Assembly (NCBI RefSeq): GCF_000299915.1 | Contig: NZ_AMRI01000020.1 | Location: 22,785-86,784, forward strand | Source: Gallaecimonas xiamenensis 3-C-1 | Lineage (GTDB): Bacteria > Pseudomonadota > Gammaproteobacteria > Enterobacterales > Gallaecimonadaceae | Reading direction: 5' to 3' | Length of the DNA stretch: 64,000 nucleotides | In this document: positions 1 through 10,267 of the stretch, one piece after another | Position numbering within the stretch: position 1 is the first letter of the stretch | Layout: the number at the start of each line of letters is the position of its first letter | Made by a program: the position numbers and the translations under genes | The notes under the pieces: generated by a model | Seen by the model: only the letters and a program-made list of their open reading frames with translations | Told to the model about the DNA's origin: nothing | Databases searched by the model: none

Positions 1-1
1 G

Positions 2-229
2 GACGACGTGCTGGCCGGCATGCGCCTGGTGGAAGCCATGCGCGAGCGGGGAGACAAAACCCCGGTGTTTGTCTACACCATACTGCCCTCCCACACCAAG
101 GTGCGGCTGGTACAGGAAAAGGGGGCCCAGGGTATCGCCTTTGACTCGGCCAGCCTTTACCAGCAGATATTGCCGCTCTTTGAAGAGCCGACCCAGCCGG
201 CCCTGGCCCTGTCGGCCCTGGAGCGCTGA
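2..229 (+). CDS. 3' end of a response-regulator-like protein (partial)
   Basis: The gene enters from the left edge, so only the last 75 codons are visible. The sequence resembles the C-terminal half of a receiver (CheY-like) domain: a beta strand ending in VFVYT, then a helix with KVRLVQEKGAQGI, then a last helix. The usual conserved lysine after the fifth strand is not evident, so this may be a degenerate receiver. A rho-independent terminator follows 20 bases after the stop. The partner kinase and the output domain are not visible. Confidence 0.55.
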   Translation, partial: DDVLAGMRLVEAMRERGDKTPVFVYTILPSHTKVRLVQEKGAQGIAFDSASLYQQILPLFEEPTQPALALSALER

Positions 230-249
230 CAGGCCAGGCTCTCCCCATC

Positions 250-273
250 AAGCCGCCCCAGGGCGGCTTTTTT
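250..273 (+). terminator. Rho-independent terminator
   Basis: A GCCGCCC/GGGCGGC stem with a two-base loop is followed by six T residues, right after the partial response-regulator gene. Confidence 0.8.
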
Positions 274-394
274 GCGCCCCTGCCCGGCCCTGGCGCACCT
301 TATGGCGCCCCTGTCCTTGCAGTTGGCGCCGCTCTGGTTCATGTTGTTGGCCGACCCGGCCCAGCGGGCCCAGCAAAATAAGAGGAAACACCTC

Positions 395-2050
<1,656 letters not shown>

Positions 2051-2054
2051 GTTG

Positions 2055-2078
2055 AAAGCCGCCGCCAGGCGGCTTTTT
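2055..2078 (+). terminator. Rho-independent terminator
   Basis: An AAGCCGCC/GGCGGCTT stem followed by a T run lies just after the M49-like peptidase stop codon. Confidence 0.8.
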
Positions 2079-2194
2079 TCATGGAACCGACATCAAAGCT
2101 GCCAAGCAAGGCCTTATCTTCTAGACTCATGCCTTGGGTCGGCGCCTGCCGCCAGTTTGTGACACCAGGACCTCAAGCACATAAGGATTTGACC

Positions 2195-5050
2195 ATGACA
2201 GACTGGCTCGCCAATGCGGCCGGCACCCAGGCCGCCGCCATCCCCACCGATTTTTTCAGCCAATTGCTGGCCGCTGCCCAGCGCTTTGACGATCAAAGCG
2301 CCGAGTCCCTGCTGCAAGCGTTCAACCAGCACTTTGAAGGCAACAACGCCAGCCAGGCCTTTTCCACCTTTATCGAGGAACTGGACCCCGCCACCAAGGC
2401 CAAGGTGGAACAGCAATGGCGCCAGCTAAAGGACAAGCTGGCCGGCCAGCTGCCTGCGGAAATAAAAGCCCTCTTTATCCCCTTGGAGCAATGCCAGGGC
2501 GAACAGGCCCTGCCCCTGGTTAGCCTTGCCCCCCAAGGCCAATGGCAGGCCGGCCAGTTCAAACTGGGCCTGGAGCTCAGTAGCGCCCTGGAAGTGGAAG
2601 TGCTGGCCCAGGACGCCGCCGAGACGGCCCTGGGGGATAAGCTGCCGGTGGGTAAATGCCTGCAACGCCTGGGGCTGGACGGAAAGCTGGCCGCCAGCCT
2701 GGGTGGCCAACTGCCCCTTTCCTTTGGCAGCCTGGGCCTCAATGCCAGCGGCCAGGGCCAGGTGGAACTGGACAGCTTCTACCTGGCCCCCAAGGACGCC
2801 AGCCTGGGGCAAAGCCTGGTGGAGATAGGCCGGGGCTGGACCAGCCCCCTGGATCTGGGCCAACTGCTGGCTGCCATGGCTGCTCCACTGCCCCTTCGCC
2901 GCCTGCAACTGAGCTTTGACGCCGAGCTGGCCCTGGGGGCCGAGCTCAAGGTGGGTAAAAGCCTGACCCGCAGCCTTGAGACCCTCAATGGCCAGGCCCT
3001 GGATAGCCCCCTGAAAGTAGACGCCGAACTGGCCGCCACTGTGGGCCTTAGCCTCAAGGACAAGGGCAGCTTCGAGCTGGAGCTACAAAGGGATACCCCC
3101 AGCAGCCTTTGGGTCCGGCTCTACAAGCGCCGGGACAAGAGCCGCAGCAGCCTGCTGCAACTGGGGGCCGATATCCAGCTCAAGGGACTGACCGACAACC
3201 TGCGTCAATTGGTGGACCGCGCCCTGCCGGACATGAGCGCCTTTGACGCCGAGCTCAAGGACTTCAAATGGCCCGGCAAGCTGTTGCAGGACAAGCTGGC
3301 GTTGCCGGACGAGAGCCTCTTTGCCCCCCTTATCGAGCAGCTGCTGTCCGCGCCTTCGGCCCAAAGCCTGCCCCTGGCCCAGCAACTGAAAAACCTCATC
3401 AAAGAACAACTGGCCCTGTTGGTGGATGAAAAGCTGCCCCTGTGGCAGCAAGACGACGCCCAACTTGGCCAGCGGCTGCTGCTGGAGCTGGGCCAGGCCC
3501 TGGGGCTGGACAGCAAAGGCCAGGGCCAACTGGACGAGTTGCTGGCCTCCCCCCTAGAAAAAGGCATAGGCAAGGTCAAAGAGGCCCTGGCCGACAAACT
3601 GCAGGGCTTGAAAGACAAGGGGGAGGCAGATCTGGACGCCCTGCTCAAACCCCTGGCCGCCGTGGATGCCGATATCCAAGCCACCAAAGACGCCATCCAG
3701 CAGGGGCTGGCCCAGGCCCTGGCCCCCATCGAGGCTTTCCTTGGCCGTTACAGCCAGTTTCGCAACCGCATCCTCAAGGTGGTGGCCGACGGTCTGCAAG
3801 AGCGCATCGGCCTGCAATGGCTGGCCAGCAGCGAGCAAGGCCAGAGCCGGGAAAGCCGCTTTAGCTGCCGCATCCTCAAAGACAGCCCCCAAAGCCGGGG
3901 CCTTTACCAGGCCCTGTGGCAACGGGATTTAAGCCGGCTGCCGGCGCTGCTGGCAGCCGCCTTGGCCAACGAATCGGTGGACAAGGTGGACGGCAGCTAC
4001 AGTGCCCTGGCCCAGCACAAAAGCCAAACCACTGTCACCCTTAACCTGCTGGGCTTTGGTGCCAGTTGGTCTTCCCAGTTGCTGAACCTGGCCAAGGTGG
4101 AGCGTAGCCTGGACGGGCAGATCCTGGCCTGCCACAGCCAGGCCGAGGTAGACAAGGTTCATGGCCTGCTGGGAGAACGTAAGTCGGCCGCCCTGGTGAT
4201 GGATACCGACCTCAAGGCCATGCTGGCCGGCACCCTGCTGCCGGCACCGCTGAAGCTGCAATTTAGCCTCAGCGACGACAACCTGACCGCCCAGGAACTG
4301 GCGCTCTACTTCAAAGGCATGGAACAGCTGGGCCTGTGCCAGTCAGGGGCAGGGGCCCAGGCCCTTCAAGCCCTGGGGGCCGACTCGGACAAGGGCGCCA
4401 ACAAGGCCGACCTTAGCACCAGCCTGGCCTTTACCACCGGCCAATGGCGCTGCTTACTGGCAGGGGAGAACCAAGGGGAGGCCCTGGTGGAGACCTTACT
4501 GGACATCTACGAGCAGTCCCTGGCCCAGAGTCACTCCCAGGACCAAGAAGCGGTGGCCCGGCGCCCGGCCCTGCAGCAGGCCAAGGGCCTGGACCGCCAG
4601 GCCTGGTACCGGGCCCTGGCCAAGCAGCCCAACAGCAGGGCCGGCGCAGAATGGCAACTGGATAGAACCCTGAACGGGGTTGCCACTGGCTTGCAACACC
4701 AGGTGCAACGTCTTTGGGAACTGGGCCGGGCCGTGTTGGCCCTGGCCGAAGGCTACCAGGCCATGACCGGCCATTGGCAGCACTTGGCAGCCCTGCTTAG
4801 GGAGGATGGCGCCAGCGACAGGGACATCAAGGCCGCCACCCAGGCCTTAAATGCCGCCTTGCTAGAGGGCATAACCCCTTCCCTCAAGGCGGGCAGCGTC
4901 TTGTTCGACACCCAAAACCGCATTCCCTGGCCCACCCTGGCCCTGTACCAGGCCCTGGCGGTGTTGGCCGGGCGCCAGCCGCCAATGAACCTGGTCACGC
5001 AACTGGCCCTGACCCGAAAAGGCCAGGACTACCAGTACCTGATTGGCTGA
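2195..5050 (+). CDS. Large protein of unknown family (951 aa)
   Basis: I do not recognise this family. The start is the ATG at 2195, preceded by AAGGA at a suitable distance; no signal peptide or membrane span is evident, so it is probably cytoplasmic or exported by a non-Sec route. Residues about 90-340 are rich in alternating polar/hydrophobic stretches with Gly-Gln-Leu, suggesting beta structure. Residues about 370-560 are Leu/Gln/Lys-rich and helical. The C-terminal third mixes both and contains several Trp and Gln residues. Codon use is strongly GC3, like the neighbours, which supports real coding. It stands alone between terminator-like hairpins. Function is unknown. Confidence 0.75.
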   Translation: MTDWLANAAGTQAAAIPTDFFSQLLAAAQRFDDQSAESLLQAFNQHFEGNNASQAFSTFIEELDPATKAKVEQQWRQLKDKLAGQLPAEIKALFIPLEQCQGEQALPLVSLAPQGQWQAGQFKLGLELSSALEVEVLAQDAAETALGDKLPVGKCLQRLGLDGKLAASLGGQLPLSFGSLGLNASGQGQVELDSFYLAPKDASLGQSLVEIGRGWTSPLDLGQLLAAMAAPLPLRRLQLSFDAELALGAELKVGKSLTRSLETLNGQALDSPLKVDAELAATVGLSLKDKGSFELELQRDTPSSLWVRLYKRRDKSRSSLLQLGADIQLKGLTDNLRQLVDRALPDMSAFDAELKDFKWPGKLLQDKLALPDESLFAPLIEQLLSAPSAQSLPLAQQLKNLIKEQLALLVDEKLPLWQQDDAQLGQRLLLELGQALGLDSKGQGQLDELLASPLEKGIGKVKEALADKLQGLKDKGEADLDALLKPLAAVDADIQATKDAIQQGLAQALAPIEAFLGRYSQFRNRILKVVADGLQERIGLQWLASSEQGQSRESRFSCRILKDSPQSRGLYQALWQRDLSRLPALLAAALANESVDKVDGSYSALAQHKSQTTVTLNLLGFGASWSSQLLNLAKVERSLDGQILACHSQAEVDKVHGLLGERKSAALVMDTDLKAMLAGTLLPAPLKLQFSLSDDNLTAQELALYFKGMEQLGLCQSGAGAQALQALGADSDKGANKADLSTSLAFTTGQWRCLLAGENQGEALVETLLDIYEQSLAQSHSQDQEAVARRPALQQAKGLDRQAWYRALAKQPNSRAGAEWQLDRTLNGVATGLQHQVQRLWELGRAVLALAEGYQAMTGHWQHLAALLREDGASDRDIKAATQALNAALLEGITPSLKAGSVLFDTQNRIPWPTLALYQALAVLAGRQPPMNLVTQLALTRKGQDYQYLIG

Positions 5051-5054
5051 CGGC

Positions 5055-5076
5055 GAGCCGCCCAAAGGGGCGGCTC
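5055..5076. terminator. Possible shared hairpin between convergent genes
   Basis: GAGCCGCC and GGCGGCTC can pair across a short loop between the convergent 951-aa gene and the VOC gene. There is no good T run, so termination efficiency is uncertain. Confidence 0.4.
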
Positions 5077-5464
5077 AGTCTTTGTGCTGGATAAGGTCCC
5101 AGCGGTTACCAAAGGCGTCTTCGAAGACCACCACCAGCCCATAAGGCTCGTCCCTGGGCGCTTCCACAAAGTGCACTCCGGCCGCCTTCATGCGTTCGTA
5201 GTCGGCCCAGAACCGGTCGGTATTCAAAAACAGGAAGACCCGGCCACCACATTGGTTACCCACTGCCTCTTGCTGGCGCTCGCCCTTGGCCTTGGCCAAC
5301 AGCAACCCGGTCTGGGCACCTTGGGGGCGCACCACCACCCAACGCTTGTCGTCCCCCTGGGGGCTGTCGTCCACCAGTTCAAAACCCAGTTGCTGGCAGT
5401 ACCAGGCAATGGCCTGGTCGTAATCTGGCACCACCAGGCTAACCAACCCCAGATGCTGTCCCAT
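5075..5464 (-). CDS. VOC family (glyoxalase/bleomycin-resistance fold) protein
   Basis: The 129-residue single VOC domain begins HLGLVSLVVPDYDQAIAWY and ends in the FGNRWDLIQ motif of this fold, with a metal-ligand type His near the N-terminus and Glu-containing strands (VVFEDAFGNR). Such proteins bind a metal and act as glyoxalase-like enzymes, dioxygenases or antibiotic-binding proteins. The substrate cannot be assigned. The gene is convergent with the large unknown gene. Confidence 0.85.
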   Translation of the reverse strand: MGQHLGLVSLVVPDYDQAIAWYCQQLGFELVDDSPQGDDKRWVVVRPQGAQTGLLLAKAKGERQQEAVGNQCGGRVFLFLNTDRFWADYERMKAAGVHFVEAPRDEPYGLVVVFEDAFGNRWDLIQHKD

Positions 5465-5629
5465 ATGGCTCTCCGCAAAAAAGCGCGATTCTACCCCAAA
5501 GCCGCCCCCTTTACCTGGGCACTAAGGGGCGCTACTGTAGCCGACCGGCGGGCAAGGCTGCCCGCTATCGGCCTTGACCGGTGGACCTTGCTGGTCGCCC
5601 TTTAAGGCTAAGCTGCTCAAGGACTGCTG

Positions 5630-6022
5630 ATGATGTTTCGATTTTCCCCGCCTTATGCCCTGCTGGCGCTGCTGTTGTTCCTGGTAGAACTGGCCATCGC
5701 CCTTTTCGTCAAAGACAACCTGATCCGGCCCTTCGTAGGGGACTTGCTGGTGGTGGTATTGCTGTACTGCCTGGCGGCCACCTTTGTGCAGTGCCGCCCC
5801 TGGCTCTTGGCCCTGGGGGTGCTGGCCTTTGCCTGGCTTATCGAGTGGGGCCAGTACTTCCAATTGGTAACCCTGCTGGGCTTACAGGACAACCGTCTGG
5901 CCAGGATCGTCATAGGTTCGACCTTTGATCCCTTGGATCTGCTGGCCTATAGCCTGGGCGCCCTCTTGGCCGCCGTCCTGGCCAGTCGCTTTGGCCGCGT
6001 GCGGGATAAAAAGCGTCCCTAA
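5630..6022 (+). CDS. DUF2809 family inner-membrane protein
   Basis: A small 130-residue integral membrane protein with about four hydrophobic segments and the DUF2809-like pattern ALFVKDNLIRPFVGDLLVVVLLYC followed by GSTFDPLDLLAYSLGA. Two ATG codons are adjacent (5630 and 5633), both served by AAGGA at 5619; either could start. The molecular role of the family is unknown. It lies upstream of another small membrane protein gene. Confidence 0.75.
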   Translation: MMFRFSPPYALLALLLFLVELAIALFVKDNLIRPFVGDLLVVVLLYCLAATFVQCRPWLLALGVLAFAWLIEWGQYFQLVTLLGLQDNRLARIVIGSTFDPLDLLAYSLGALLAAVLASRFGRVRDKKRP

Positions 6023-6108
6023 CCCAGGATTTTTGCCCGGCGCCGTTGCACCCAAGGCGTAAAAACTGAAGAATAGCCGAATCTTTTCAACGGATTGACC
6101 TGAACGTC

Positions 6109-6435
6109 ATGGATGCCCGCCCCACCCTGCCTTGGCAGCTGGCCTGCCTCAGCCTGGTGCTGATCACCCTGCAAGGGGTCCTCTGCTATGGCCTGGCCCG
6201 GCAAAACCTGCTGGGAGCTTTCAGGGATCTATGGCAAGCCTTTGATATCCAAACCTCTTCCTGGACCTTGTGGGTCAGCCGCTACGGCTGGTTGATCCCA
6301 GCCCTTTGCAGCCTCGGCTGGGTGATAAGCCTGTGGCGGCGCCAAGCCATGGGCTGGCTTAGCCTGCTGGCCTTGCTGGGGTTGTTGTCGGTCTTGGCGG
6401 CCCTGTACGGCCCCGCTCTCTGGTTACCCCTGTGA
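6109..6435 (+). CDS. Small membrane protein, unknown
   Basis: This encodes 108 residues with three hydrophobic segments (near residues 5-25, 55-75 and 82-105). No family is recognised. Its stop codon overlaps the next start in TGATG, so it is likely translationally coupled to the GNAT gene that follows. The Shine-Dalgarno sequence is poor. Confidence 0.6.
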   Translation: MDARPTLPWQLACLSLVLITLQGVLCYGLARQNLLGAFRDLWQAFDIQTSSWTLWVSRYGWLIPALCSLGWVISLWRRQAMGWLSLLALLGLLSVLAALYGPALWLPL

Positions 6436-6980
6436 TGACGTCGTTTTCCCTGCAAAGCCCCAGGCTCTTTATCCGCCCCCTGGCCAAGGACGATCTGGCG
6501 GCCTTCAGCCAATACCGGGCCGATCCGGCCGTGGCCCGCTACCAAAGCTGGCAGGACTACCAACTGGCGGACGCCGAGGAACTGCTGGCCGACCTGCAGT
6601 CCAGGACTTTCGGCACCCTGGGTCATTGGTACCAGTTGGCGGTACTGGACCTACAAGGGCAACTCCTTGGGGATCTCGCCCTGCACCTGGTGGACAACAT
6701 GGAAGCCGAAGTGGGCTTCACCCTAGACCCCAGCCATCAGGGCCAGGGCTATGCCACCGAAGCCCTGGGCGCCTTGCTGGCCTACCTCTTTACCGAGCGC
6801 AGGCTGCGCCGGGTGCTGGCGGTGGTGGATTGTCGCAACCAGCCCTCCAGCCGGGTGCTGGAGCGCTGCGGCTTCACCAAGGACGCCTGCCACAAGGACG
6901 CCGTGTTCTTCAAAGGACAATGGTGCAGCGAATACCACTACAGCCTGACCGCCGGCGCCTGGCGGCAGCGCCAGCCCTGA
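6435..6980 (+). CDS. GNAT family N-acetyltransferase (RimJ/RimL-like)
   Basis: A 181-residue GNAT protein. It begins with SPRLFIRPLAKDDL, typical of the RimJ/RimL branch, and has the acetyl-CoA pyrophosphate-binding motif HQGQGYATEAL followed by NQPSSRVLERCGF. It would transfer acetyl from acetyl-CoA to an amino group on a protein or small molecule; the acceptor is unknown. The ATG at 6435 overlaps the previous stop; a GTG at 6432 is the alternative. It heads a pair of adjacent GNAT genes. Confidence 0.88.
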   Translation: MTSFSLQSPRLFIRPLAKDDLAAFSQYRADPAVARYQSWQDYQLADAEELLADLQSRTFGTLGHWYQLAVLDLQGQLLGDLALHLVDNMEAEVGFTLDPSHQGQGYATEALGALLAYLFTERRLRRVLAVVDCRNQPSSRVLERCGFTKDACHKDAVFFKGQWCSEYHYSLTAGAWRQRQP

Positions 6981-6990
6981 AGGAGAGCCC

Positions 6991-7590
6991 ATGACCTTTG
7001 TCGACCCCGTCTGCCTGGAAGGCCAGCGCCTCTGCCTCGAGCCGTTAAGTCAGGATCACCTGGCCGGGCTGCAAGAGGCGGTAACCGACGGCAAGCTCTG
7101 GGAGCTTTGGTACACCAGCGTGCCGCACCCGGACCAGATGGCCGCCGAGATTGTCCGCCGCCTGGCCCTGCAGGCCCAGGGGGAGATGCTGCCCTTTGCG
7201 GTGCGCCGCCTGGACGACGGCCGCCTGTGCGGCATGACCACCTTGCTGCATATCGACGAAACCAACCGCCGGGTAGAGATAGGCGCCACCTGGCTGGCCG
7301 CCAGCGCCCAGGGCACCGGCATCAACCCCGAAGCCAAGCTGCTGTTGCTCACCCATGCCTTCGAGCGCCTCAAGTGCATTGCCGTGGAGCTGCGCACCCA
7401 CTTTATGAACCACCAGTCCAGGACCGCCATAGCCCGGCTCGGGGCCCGCCAGGACGGCATCTTGCGCCAACACCAGGTGATGGCGGACGGCAGCTACAGG
7501 GACACAGTGGTGTTTTCGATCATCGACAGCGAATGGCCCATGGTGCGCCGCCAGTTGTTGCACCGCCTGGCCCGCCGGGAAGCTCTCTAA
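6991..7590 (+). CDS. GNAT family N-acetyltransferase (RimJ/RimL-like)
   Basis: A 199-residue second GNAT gene, ten bases after the first and preceded by AAGGAG. It has LEGQRLCLEPLSQDHL at the start and the later helix LKCIAVELRTHFMNHQSRTAIARLGARQDG typical of this family. The Q/RxxGxG/A loop is altered here: AASAQGTGINPEAK, where acetyl-CoA is expected to bind. The two adjacent GNAT genes share fold but little identity, so they are probably not a recent duplication. Confidence 0.87.
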   Translation: MTFVDPVCLEGQRLCLEPLSQDHLAGLQEAVTDGKLWELWYTSVPHPDQMAAEIVRRLALQAQGEMLPFAVRRLDDGRLCGMTTLLHIDETNRRVEIGATWLAASAQGTGINPEAKLLLLTHAFERLKCIAVELRTHFMNHQSRTAIARLGARQDGILRQHQVMADGSYRDTVVFSIIDSEWPMVRRQLLHRLARREAL

Positions 7591-7795
7591 GGGAAAACCG
7601 AAGAAAAACCCTAAAGCCGTCGCTTTGCTTAGGCAAAGGACGCAGCGCACCGTCCAGGCCCAAGAGGCCCGGCACGGGATGGGGCAAGAGATTGTTTTCA
7701 AAGGTTGGGCAGCGGATGCCCAGCCGTCATTTGCCGGCTTGCCGGCCCCACCGACGCCGGGAAGGGCGTCCAATTTGCTACAAATGGAACAGAAA
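7591..7795. other. Intergenic region, no gene seen
   Basis: About 200 bases between the second GNAT gene and the DUF2167 gene. An open frame continues through it upstream of the DUF2167 signal peptide, but the encoded residues are unlike the family. I see no convincing RNA or terminator. Confidence 0.4.
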
Positions 7796-8689
7796 ATGAA
7801 AAAATGGTTGCTCACCCTCGGCTGTTTGCTGCTGAGCCTCAAGGCCCTGGCCGTCGACACCGACAACATGACGGACGAGGAATACAGCCAATGGGCCCAA
7901 GGGATCTGGGACAAGCTTGACCGCCAGACCGGCACCATCACTCTGCCCAACGGCGTAGCCACCCTGAATGTGCCGGAGAACTTCTATTACCTGTCCCCCA
8001 AGGACGCCGAAACCGTGCTGGTGGATGTTTGGGGCAACCCCCCGTCCAGCGAGCTGGGCCAAGGCATGCTGTTCCCCGCCGATGTCACCCCTTTTGACGC
8101 CGAAAGCTGGGGCGTAACCATAGATTACGAAGAGGACGGCTATGTCTCCGACGACGACGCCGCCGACATCGACTACGACGACATGCTGGCCGACATGAAA
8201 AAAGACGTGGCCGAAGAGAGCAAATACCGCGAGAAGAACGGTTATGGCTCGGTAGCCCTGGTGGGCTGGGCCGAAAAGCCTTACTACGACGCTTCCAGCC
8301 ATAAGCTCTACTGGGCCAAGGAAATGAACTTCGACCATAGCGACGTCAACACCCTGAACTTCAACATCCGGGTGCTGGGCCGCAAAGGGGTGCTGGTACT
8401 GAACTTCATCGCCAGCATGGAACAGAAGGCCGAGATCAACACCAACCTAGAGACGGTGCTGGCTATCGCCAACTTCGATGAAGGCTCCCGCTACCAGGAC
8501 TTCAACCCTGAGTTGGATAAGGTTGCCGCCTACGGCCTGGGTGGCCTGATCGCCGGTAAGGTGCTGGCCAAGGTGGGTTTCTTTGCCGCCGCCCTGCTGC
8601 TGCTGAAAAAATTTGGCGTCTTCCTGCTGGCCGGTCTGGCCTGGCTGGGCCGCAAGGTATTTAGCGGCCGCAAGGAAAAAACCGAGTGA
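7796..8689 (+). CDS. DUF2167 family membrane-anchored protein
   Basis: The 297-residue product starts with a signal peptide (MKKWLLTLGCLLLSLKALA). A periplasmic domain contains the family signature TGTITLPNGVATLNVPENFYYL and then GMLFPADVTPF, YVSDDDAADIDYDDML and GWAEKPYYD. Two hydrophobic segments near the C-terminus (about residues 245-290) anchor it. Function of DUF2167 is not established. The ATG at 7796 is preferred over 7784 because it gives the clean signal peptide. A terminator follows. Confidence 0.85.
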   Translation: MKKWLLTLGCLLLSLKALAVDTDNMTDEEYSQWAQGIWDKLDRQTGTITLPNGVATLNVPENFYYLSPKDAETVLVDVWGNPPSSELGQGMLFPADVTPFDAESWGVTIDYEEDGYVSDDDAADIDYDDMLADMKKDVAEESKYREKNGYGSVALVGWAEKPYYDASSHKLYWAKEMNFDHSDVNTLNFNIRVLGRKGVLVLNFIASMEQKAEINTNLETVLAIANFDEGSRYQDFNPELDKVAAYGLGGLIAGKVLAKVGFFAAALLLLKKFGVFLLAGLAWLGRKVFSGRKEKTE

Positions 8690-8693
8690 ATCC

Positions 8694-8719
8694 AAAGCCC
8701 GCCCCGGCGGGCTTTTTCT
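8694..8719 (+). terminator. Rho-independent terminator
   Basis: AAAGCCCGCC/GGCGGGCTTT stem with T-rich tail after the DUF2167 gene. Confidence 0.8.
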
Positions 8720-8776
8720 TTATTTTTCTTTAAGTTGGGCTACCTTTGGGGGGACTTGAATCCACAAGGAACCCGG

Positions 8777-9166
8777 ATGTCCACTTCCCTCTTTATCAAC
8801 CTGCCGGTCGCCGATCTGGCCGCCAGCATCGCCTTTTACAACCAGTTGGGCTTTACCACCAACCCCGCTTTCACCAATGACCAGGGCGCCGGCCTGGAAA
8901 TAAGCCCCCAGATCAAACTGATGCTGCTGACCCAGCCCTTTTTCCAGACCTTTACCCACAAGGCCCTGGTGGACGCCAACAGCCACACCGAGGTGCTGTT
9001 GTGTCTGAGCCAAGATAGCCGCAGTGCCGTGGACGACATGGTGCAAAAAGCCCTGGCCGCCGGCGGCACCGCCCCCAGGGCAGCCCAGGACCACGGCTTC
9101 ATGTATGGCCATGGCTTTGAAGATCTGGACGGCCATATCTGGGAACTGGTCTACATGGAAAGCTGA
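8777..9166 (+). CDS. VOC family protein
   Basis: A 129-residue single-domain VOC protein starting STSLFINLPVADLAASIAFYNQLGF and ending HGFEDLDGHIWELVYME, the usual strand-closing motif with a metal-ligand Glu. AAGGA precedes the ATG at 8777. It resembles lactoylglutathione-lyase-like/PhnB-like proteins of unknown substrate. It is not closely similar to the VOC protein at 5.1-5.5 kb. Confidence 0.87.
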   Translation: MSTSLFINLPVADLAASIAFYNQLGFTTNPAFTNDQGAGLEISPQIKLMLLTQPFFQTFTHKALVDANSHTEVLLCLSQDSRSAVDDMVQKALAAGGTAPRAAQDHGFMYGHGFEDLDGHIWELVYMES

Positions 9167-9249
9167 GCAATTTTGCCAGGGTTCAGGACCTTGGCCTTAG
9201 GCTAGCCCCATCCAGCCCCCAAGCGGGGCCCATGCAAAAGGAGAGTCGC

Positions 9250-10233
9250 ATGCCGTTGTACAAATCCCTGCCCCTGCTGGGGCTGGCCAGCGCCCTGGCC
9301 CTGGCCGGTTGTGCATCCGAACCCCAAGCCCCCCAATCCACCTTGGACAGCGCCCAGCCGGTTGAATTGCAAGGCGAGTTGAATTACCTGGCTCGTATCG
9401 CCCTGCCGCCCCAGGCCTATGCCGTGGTGGAAGTGCGCGACAATACCGGCAAACTGGTCAAGGAGAGCCGTTGGAAGCTGAACGGAAAGCAGGTTCCCCT
9501 GCCCTTCAGCCTGACCCTGCCGGCCGGCAGCCAGGCCCCTTATGATCTGCAAGGGGCCATCTTCGTCAACGGCCGCCCGGCCTGGGTATCGGAGCCCGAT
9601 ACCATCAAGCCCATGGACAATGCCGTGGCCCTTGGCCAGGTGGAACTCAAAGCCGCGCCCCCTGGCGCCTTCGCCAGCCGCCTGCAGTGCGGCAGCACCG
9701 AAGTGCGGGTCAACTTCACCCCCAGCCAGATGCTGATGTACCTGGACGGCAACCGCTATGTGATGGCCCAAACCCGCGCCGCCTCCGGTGCCCGCTATGA
9801 GGCGGTGGACCAGCCCGGCACCGTGCTGTGGAACAAGGGCCATGACAACTGGGTTACGGTCAAGGGCCAGGCACTGCCCGACTGCCAAAGCCAGGGCAGC
9901 GACCTGCTGGCCCTGACCGGCAAGGAGTGGCGGGTTGAGGATATCAACGGCAAGGGCATATTGGACGGCTCCCACGTCAGCCTCAATTTCGGGGATGATG
10001 GCCGGGTAACAGGGTCGGCGTCTTGCAACAACTTCTTCGGCAGCTACCAGTTCAGCGCCGGCAAGCTGGAACTGGGAGGCCTGGCCAGCACCCAAAAGGC
10101 CTGTGTACCGGCCTTGATGGACCAGGAGTACCACTTCCTGCAGACCTTGCAGCAGGCCAGCCACTTCGACTTCACGGCCCAGGGCGCCCTGGTGCTGTCG
10201 AGCAGCGAAGGGGGCACCATACTGGCCCGCTGA
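9250..10233 (+). CDS. META-domain lipoprotein with N-terminal YbaY-like region
   Basis: A 327-residue lipoprotein. The signal ends in LAGC, with Cys21 the lipidation site. Residues about 35-90 (ELNYLARIALPPQAYAVVEV...DNTGKLVKE) look like a YbaY/YscW-type beta domain. Residues about 218-327 are a META domain (GKEWRVEDINGK...GSASCNNFFGSY...STQKACVPALM). META domains occur in HslJ, linked to heat and novobiocin resistance. The combination suggests an envelope stress or outer-membrane role, but this is inference. AAGGAG lies just before the ATG. A bidirectional terminator separates it from the convergent citrate synthase gene. Confidence 0.85.
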   Translation: MPLYKSLPLLGLASALALAGCASEPQAPQSTLDSAQPVELQGELNYLARIALPPQAYAVVEVRDNTGKLVKESRWKLNGKQVPLPFSLTLPAGSQAPYDLQGAIFVNGRPAWVSEPDTIKPMDNAVALGQVELKAAPPGAFASRLQCGSTEVRVNFTPSQMLMYLDGNRYVMAQTRAASGARYEAVDQPGTVLWNKGHDNWVTVKGQALPDCQSQGSDLLALTGKEWRVEDINGKGILDGSHVSLNFGDDGRVTGSASCNNFFGSYQFSAGKLELGGLASTQKACVPALMDQEYHFLQTLQQASHFDFTAQGALVLSSSEGGTILAR

Positions 10234-10235
10234 GC

Positions 10236-10266
10236 AAAAAAACGCCCGCTGATGCGGGCGTTTTTT
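10236..10266. terminator. Bidirectional rho-independent terminator
   Basis: AACGCCCGC/GCGGGCGTT stem flanked by A and T runs on both sides, serving the convergent lipoprotein and citrate synthase genes. Confidence 0.9.
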
Positions 10267-10267
10267 G

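Noticed and set aside
5464..5605. A short plus-strand frame after the first VOC gene
   Set aside because: No ribosome site or conserved feature; part of a longer shadow of the VOC gene.
7625..7795. Upstream extension of the DUF2167 gene
   Set aside because: The open frame before 7796 lacks the family pattern and would hide the signal peptide.
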